A stretch of 64,000 nucleotides of DNA from Tistlia consotensis USBA 355 (GTDB taxonomy: Bacteria; Pseudomonadota; Alphaproteobacteria; Kiloniellales; DSM-21159): contig NZ_FWZX01000006.1 in NCBI RefSeq assembly GCF_900177295.1, forward strand, positions 179,140 through 243,139, in the 5' to 3' direction. Position 1 is the stretch's first letter. Each line of letters begins with the position of its first letter. The position numbers and the translations under genes were made by a program. Below are positions 60,915 through 64,000 of the stretch, piece after piece. The notes beneath the pieces are model-generated. The model worked only from the letters and a program-made list of their open reading frames with translations, made no database searches and was not told where the DNA came from.

Positions 60915-61934
60915 CTACCGCAGCAGGAACTGCACCGGCACGACCAGCTCCAGGCGGTCGCGCTGCATCGAGTCCGGCATCGCCGGCAGCGGGTCGGCGC
61001 GGGCGATCATTTCCTCGGCCTCGCGATCCAGCAGGGGGTGGCCGGAGCCGCGCACGATCCGGTGGTCGAGCACCTTGCCGTCCCGGTCCATGACGAAGTA
61101 GAGCAGCACCGTGCCCTCCTGGCGGCGCGCCTGGGCGCGCTCCGGGTAGACCTTGTGCTTCTCCAGCCAGGCCTGCAGCAGCGAGAGGTAGTCGGCGCTC
61201 TCGCCGGGCAGTCCGCCGCCGCTGGTCGAGGGGCCGTTGCCGCTGTCGCGCCGCGCCTGGGTGCCGCTCATGCCGCCCGCGCCAGCGACCGAGGACGCGG
61301 CCTCGTCGGGTGGGCCGGCCGTCGCGGCAGCGACCTGCTCCGTCACTTGCGCGGCCGATGCCGGAGCCGCCTTCGCAACCGGCTGCGCGGCCTGCTTCGG
61401 CTTCCGCTTCGGTGCCTCGGGCAGGTCGCGGGGCTTGGGCGGTGGCGGCACAGCCGCCACGACCTCCCGCGCCGTCGCGGCCTCGGGCGGCTCGACGGCC
61501 TTGGCGATCTCGGGCTGCGGCTCGGCGTCGACAGGCTTCGCCTCGACCGCCGGGACCTCGGCCAGCTCGGTCAGCTCCGGCTGCGGCAGCGGCTCGACCG
61601 GCTGCTGGACCGGCGTCTCGATGACCTGGGCCGTCTCCGGCGCGACCGGCGGGACCTCCGCCGCCTCGGGCGTCACGGAGGTGACGCTCTCCAGCTGCTC
61701 GGCCTCGACGCTCTCGGCCGCCGCCACCGGTTCGGCGCTGTCGCTGGCCTCGGACTGCCGCGCCTCCGAGCCGGGCGCGCCGCCCGAGGGGCCGAGCGAG
61801 ACAGTGACGCCGCCGAGGCCGGCGCTGGCGGCGCCGGAGGCCGGCGCCTGCCAGAGCCAGACGGCGGCGACCAGGGCGTGGAGCGCCAGGGCGCCGGCGA
61901 AGGCGGCCAGCCAGTGGCTGCGGCCGAGTTCCAT
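60915..61934 (-). CDS. tonB: TonB-family protein
   Basis: A 339-residue energy-transducing protein: an N-terminal membrane anchor (residues 9-29), a long proline/alanine/glutamate-rich spacer across the periplasm (about residues 60-220), and a C-terminal TonB domain (KVYPERAQARRQEGTVLLYF, LLDREAEEMIARADPLPAMP). It links ExbB-ExbD proton-motive force to outer-membrane siderophore/heme receptors. The start overlaps the upstream exbD stop. Last gene of a Fur-box-led operon. Confidence 0.9.
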   Translation of the reverse strand: MELGRSHWLAAFAGALALHALVAAVWLWQAPASGAASAGLGGVTVSLGPSGGAPGSEARQSEASDSAEPVAAAESVEAEQLESVTSVTPEAAEVPPVAPETAQVIETPVQQPVEPLPQPELTELAEVPAVEAKPVDAEPQPEIAKAVEPPEAATAREVVAAVPPPPKPRDLPEAPKRKPKQAAQPVAKAAPASAAQVTEQVAAATAGPPDEAASSVAGAGGMSGTQARRDSGNGPSTSGGGLPGESADYLSLLQAWLEKHKVYPERAQARRQEGTVLLYFVMDRDGKVLDHRIVRGSGHPLLDREAEEMIARADPLPAMPDSMQRDRLELVVPVQFLLR

Positions 61935-62338
61935 CAGCGCGCCTCCGGGACCGTCAGCAGCTGCAGCTTCGCCGCGCCGGCATCGCGCAGCAGTTCCATG
62001 ACCTCGACGACCGCCGTCGCCTCGGCCCGGCCGTCGGCCTTCAGCCGGATCGGCGTGTCCGGCTCCTGTCGCAGCCGGCCGGCCACCGCCTCGGCCAGCG
62101 CCGGCCGCTCCATCACGAGGCCGTCGAGCGCGAGGCGGCCGTCGGCGCCGAGCAGCACCACGGCCTCCTGAGCCGCCGCCGGCCCCTCGGTCGCCGAGCG
62201 CGGCGGCTCGACCTTGAAGGGATCGCCGGCGGCGAGCCGCCCGGTCAGCATAAAGAAGATCAGCAGCAGGAAGACGACGTTGATCAGCGGCAGGATCCGC
62301 TCGTCGTCGCTTCTCGGCCTGGGGGGATCGAAGCGCAC
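61934..62338 (-). CDS. ExbD-like protein lacking the membrane aspartate
   Basis: A 134-residue ExbD-family protein with one N-terminal helix (LPLINVVFLLLIFFMLTG). The residue at the functional Asp position is Asn20 (ILPLINVVF). The rest (DPFKVEPPRSATEG, RLKADGRAEATAVVEV) fits the periplasmic ExbD domain. In E. coli ExbD the corresponding Asp25 is needed for proton-driven work. It lies 10 bases downstream of another exbD with the aspartate and overlaps tonB, so the two probably form a mixed complex. Confidence 0.85.
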   Translation of the reverse strand: MRFDPPRPRSDDERILPLINVVFLLLIFFMLTGRLAAGDPFKVEPPRSATEGPAAAQEAVVLLGADGRLALDGLVMERPALAEAVAGRLRQEPDTPIRLKADGRAEATAVVEVMELLRDAGAAKLQLLTVPEAR

Positions 62339-62348
62339 GGCAGGGTCC

Positions 62349-62792
62349 TCAGGGGCTGCGGATCAGGGACAGCGCGGTGACGCCGGCGGCGGTCAGCCGG
62401 TCCAGCACGGCGACCGCGTCCTGCAGCGCGACGCCCGGCGCCGGCCGGAGCAGCACCTTCTGGTCCGGCCGCTCGGCCAGCAGGGCGGCGACGCGCCGGC
62501 TCAGCTCCTCGGGCGCGATCGGCGTGCCCGAGAGGCGCAGGCCCTCGGGACGCAGCTCGACCAGCAGCGCGCCCTCGACCGACGAGCCGGCGCCGGTCCG
62601 GCCCGGGGCGTCGAGGTCGATCGAGCGCCAGTCGAGGAAGCTCGAGGCCAGCATGAAGAAGATCAGCAGGATGAAGACGACGTCGATCAGCGGCGTCAGG
62701 CTGATCAGCGCCCTGCGCCGGGCCCCCGCACCAGCTTTCGTAGAAAGCTGGTGCTTACCCGATCCGAGTGACCGATTCACGCTTCGAACCAT
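62349..62792 (-). CDS. exbD: ExbD proton-channel subunit
   Basis: A 147-residue ExbD with the key membrane aspartate Asp37 (LTPLIDVVFILLIFFMLA). The cytoplasmic N-terminus is basic, and the periplasmic part contains LLVELRPEGLRLSGTPI and QKVLLRPAPGVALQDAV. Located 36 bases after exbB and 10 bases before the second exbD-like gene. Confidence 0.9.
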   Translation of the reverse strand: MVRSVNRSLGSGKHQLSTKAGAGARRRALISLTPLIDVVFILLIFFMLASSFLDWRSIDLDAPGRTGAGSSVEGALLVELRPEGLRLSGTPIAPEELSRRVAALLAERPDQKVLLRPAPGVALQDAVAVLDRLTAAGVTALSLIRSP

Positions 62793-62828
62793 GGGTCGTT
62801 CCGTCGCCTGCTTCTCCGCGATCGGGCA

Positions 62829-63713
62829 CTAGCGGCCAGCGACGAGCGCGGCCGTCCGGCCCTCGAGGCCGCCATGGCTTCTCTCCTCCGCGACCGGGGC
62901 GAACGACAGGTCCTCGGTGAAGACCTGGGTGACGCAGTCGTCCATCTCGTGGGCCAGGCGGTCGACCCGGCGCTCCAGCCAGTTGAGCAGCACGATCACC
63001 GGCATGGCGACGGCGAGGCCGACGGCGGTGGTCAGCAGCGCCTCCCAGATGCCGCCGGACAGGATCGAGGGATCGACCTGGCTGCCGGCCTCCTCGAGCT
63101 GCTGGAAGGCCGAGATCATGCCGAGCACCGTGCCGAACAGGCCGAGCAGCGGCGCCAGCGAGCCGATCACCTCGAGCGGCCGGAACCAGCCGCGCAGGCT
63201 CTCCAGCAGGTCGGCGCCGTAGCGCACGACCTCCTCGCGCACCATCGCCTCGGGCAGGTCGCGGCGGGCCCTGCCGTTGATCGCGCGGACCAGCACGCGG
63301 GCGACCGGGTTGCGCGAGCGCCCGGCCAGCGCCAGCGCCTCGCCGCTGCGGCCGGTGCGATAGAGCGACAGCGCGCGGCGTGCCGTGCGCCGGTCGCCGA
63401 GCCGTGCGGCGCGGAACTGCCAGAGCTTGACCAGCACGATGGCCAGGGCGACGACCGAAAGTGCCAGCAGGATCATGACGACCGGCCCGCCGGCCAGCAG
63501 GATCTCCCAGGCGTGGCGCAGCGTGGCCTCCAGGCCGCCGGCCGGCGCAGCGGCGAGGCCCGGATCGGCCAGGGTCGGGTCGGCCAGGGTCGGGTCGGCC
63601 AGGGTCGGGTCGCCACCGGCCAACGGTGCGGGAGCGGCCCCGCCGCCGCCGGCCATCGTCGAGGCGCCCTCGGCCGGCGCCGTGAGGACGGTCGCACCCG
63701 TCTGCTGTTCCAT
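62829..63713 (-). CDS. exbB: ExbB proton-channel subunit with DPTLA repeats
   Basis: A 294-residue ExbB/MotA/TolQ-family protein with three helices (about residues 72-94, 175-197, 213-235) and the loop LAPLLGLFGTVLGMISAFQ. The N-terminal tail before the first helix is unusual: DPTLA repeated three times, then DPGLA, encoded by 15-bp tandem copies at 63566-63610. The ribosome site is AGAGGA near 63720. A large palindrome 28 bases upstream looks like a Fur operator. Confidence 0.88.
   Translation of the reverse strand: MEQQTGATVLTAPAEGASTMAGGGGAAPAPLAGGDPTLADPTLADPTLADPGLAAAPAGGLEATLRHAWEILLAGGPVVMILLALSVVALAIVLVKLWQFRAARLGDRRTARRALSLYRTGRSGEALALAGRSRNPVARVLVRAINGRARRDLPEAMVREEVVRYGADLLESLRGWFRPLEVIGSLAPLLGLFGTVLGMISAFQQLEEAGSQVDPSILSGGIWEALLTTAVGLAVAMPVIVLLNWLERRVDRLAHEMDDCVTQVFTEDLSFAPVAEERSHGGLEGRTAALVAGR
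63566..63610. repeat. Three 15-bp tandem copies within exbB
   Basis: The 15-mer cggccagggtcgggt occurs three times in a row (63566-63580, 63581-63595, 63596-63610), in frame, with an imperfect partial copy before them. Encodes DPTLA on the minus strand. Confidence 0.95.
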
Positions 63714-63740
63714 CTGCTTCCTCTATAAACGCGGTCGGAC

Positions 63741-63775
63741 CTATTGCGAATGCGACTCCTTCGCATTCGCAATAG
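63741..63775 (-). promoter_or_regulatory. Fur-type iron box upstream of exbB
   Basis: A perfect 15-bp inverted repeat, CTATTGCGAATGCGA (63741-63755) and TCGCATTCGCAATAG (63761-63775), with a 5-base spacer. It contains TTGCGAATGC...GCATTCGCAA, close to Fur boxes of Rhodospirillales-type bacteria, which often read ATTGCGAAT/ATTCGCAAT. It lies 27 bases ahead of the exbB start, positioned to repress exbB-exbD-exbD-tonB when iron is plentiful. Confidence 0.8.
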
Positions 63776-63896
63776 TCATAGCGCAAGGAGGTGTGGCCCG
63801 CCAATCCCCGGAAGATGGATCAGGCATGCAGAAGGCGGGACCGGGCCGGTCGAAGTGGCGGCCGCCAGCCTCCCCCGCCCGGCGACGGTCCCCCAT

Positions 63897-63916
63897 TCGC
63901 TTCATCCTGAGCTTGT
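63897..63916. repeat. Truncated palindromic repeat (family 2)
   Basis: TTCGCTTCATCCTGAGCTTGTC matches the start of a family 2 unit but is cut after GCTTGTC, where GAAG would be expected. The foreign sequence begins at once. Confidence 0.7.
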
Positions 63917-64000
63917 CTGTTCAGACCGGGGACATAGTGGACACCCGTTCGGGGACATTGTGGACGGGTTTGAGCTCAGTCTGCTCGGTGAGGTCGAGGG
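63917..64000. mobile_element. Edge of an insertion sequence (possibly IS481 type), cut by the window
   Basis: From 63917 the sequence starts TGTTCAGACCGGGG and contains GGGGACATAGTGGAC (63928-63942) and GGGGACATTGTGGAC (63951-63965), two copies 23 bases apart. Such GGGGACAT-rich ends, starting with TGT, are seen at the ends of IS481-type transposase elements in alphaproteobacteria. No transposase is in the window, so the family is tentative. It interrupts a family 2 repeat. Confidence 0.45.

Overview
The window is a stretch of a very GC-rich chromosome (I estimate about 70% G+C; not counted). Gene families and gene orders point to an alphaproteobacterium, most likely of the Rhodospirillales type: a fused CysNC sulfate-activation enzyme, a rhizobial-type nine-gene glycerol operon (glpR-D-S-T-P-Q-U-V-K), an AapJ-like binding protein, a single-domain PAS_5 protein and a Fur-type iron box. 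The genus is not identified. Genes are dense, on both strands, and with two exceptions look intact: a peptidase gene is cut by the left edge, and an insertion-sequence end is cut by the right edge.

Layout. 1-4.6 kb: N-terminal part of an M23-type cell-wall peptidase, then cysD-cysNC for sulfate activation. 4.5-8 kb: a eukaryote-like (type 2) isoleucyl-tRNA synthetase, divergent from a lone tRNA-Ile(GAU) with a strong promoter. 8.2-14.2 kb: a periplasmic amino-acid-binding-type protein paired with a sensor kinase, a class V aminotransferase and a secreted protein with three peptidoglycan-binding repeats plus a C-terminal beta-sandwich domain. 14.4-17.8 kb: proV-proW-proX betaine-type transporter. 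18.2-28.9 kb: glycerol regulator, uptake and catabolism. 29-30.7 kb: SDR, NIPSNAP protein and cytosine-deaminase-type enzyme. 31-34.5 kb: exported molybdenum hydroxylase with a diheme cytochrome c. 34.5-39.5 kb: signalling block with two tandem receiver-only regulators, a LuxR-type regulator, a small periplasmic protein and a hybrid kinase. 39.5-47.3 kb: porin, then a peptide-type ABC operon ending in an N-formylglutamate amidohydrolase-family gene. 47.4-60.7 kb: UspA protein, then a DeoR-type regulator beside a Pot-type ABC transporter, a TIM-barrel protein, a glutamine-synthetase-like ligase, an SDR, a PAS_5 protein, an FGGY kinase and a 2-oxoglutarate/Fe(II) oxygenase. 60.9-63.8 kb: Fur-regulated exbB-exbD-exbD-tonB. 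63.9-64 kb: IS edge.

How genes work together. The most promising candidate for an undescribed system is the 48.4-60.7 kb block. Several of its transcription units share a promoter/operator pattern (GTTGGAA, 14 nt, GTGGTA in the two best copies), which suggests one DeoR-controlled regulon: import by the Pot-type transporter, phosphorylation by the FGGY kinase, and conversion by the barrel protein, the SDR, the ligase and the oxygenase. The substrate cannot be read from the sequence. Other notable points are the binding protein/kinase pair without a transporter, the exported molybdenum hydroxylase beside a dedicated-looking signalling block, an ExbD lacking the membrane aspartate beside one that has it, and three separate 15-bp in-frame tandem duplications near the 5' ends of genes.
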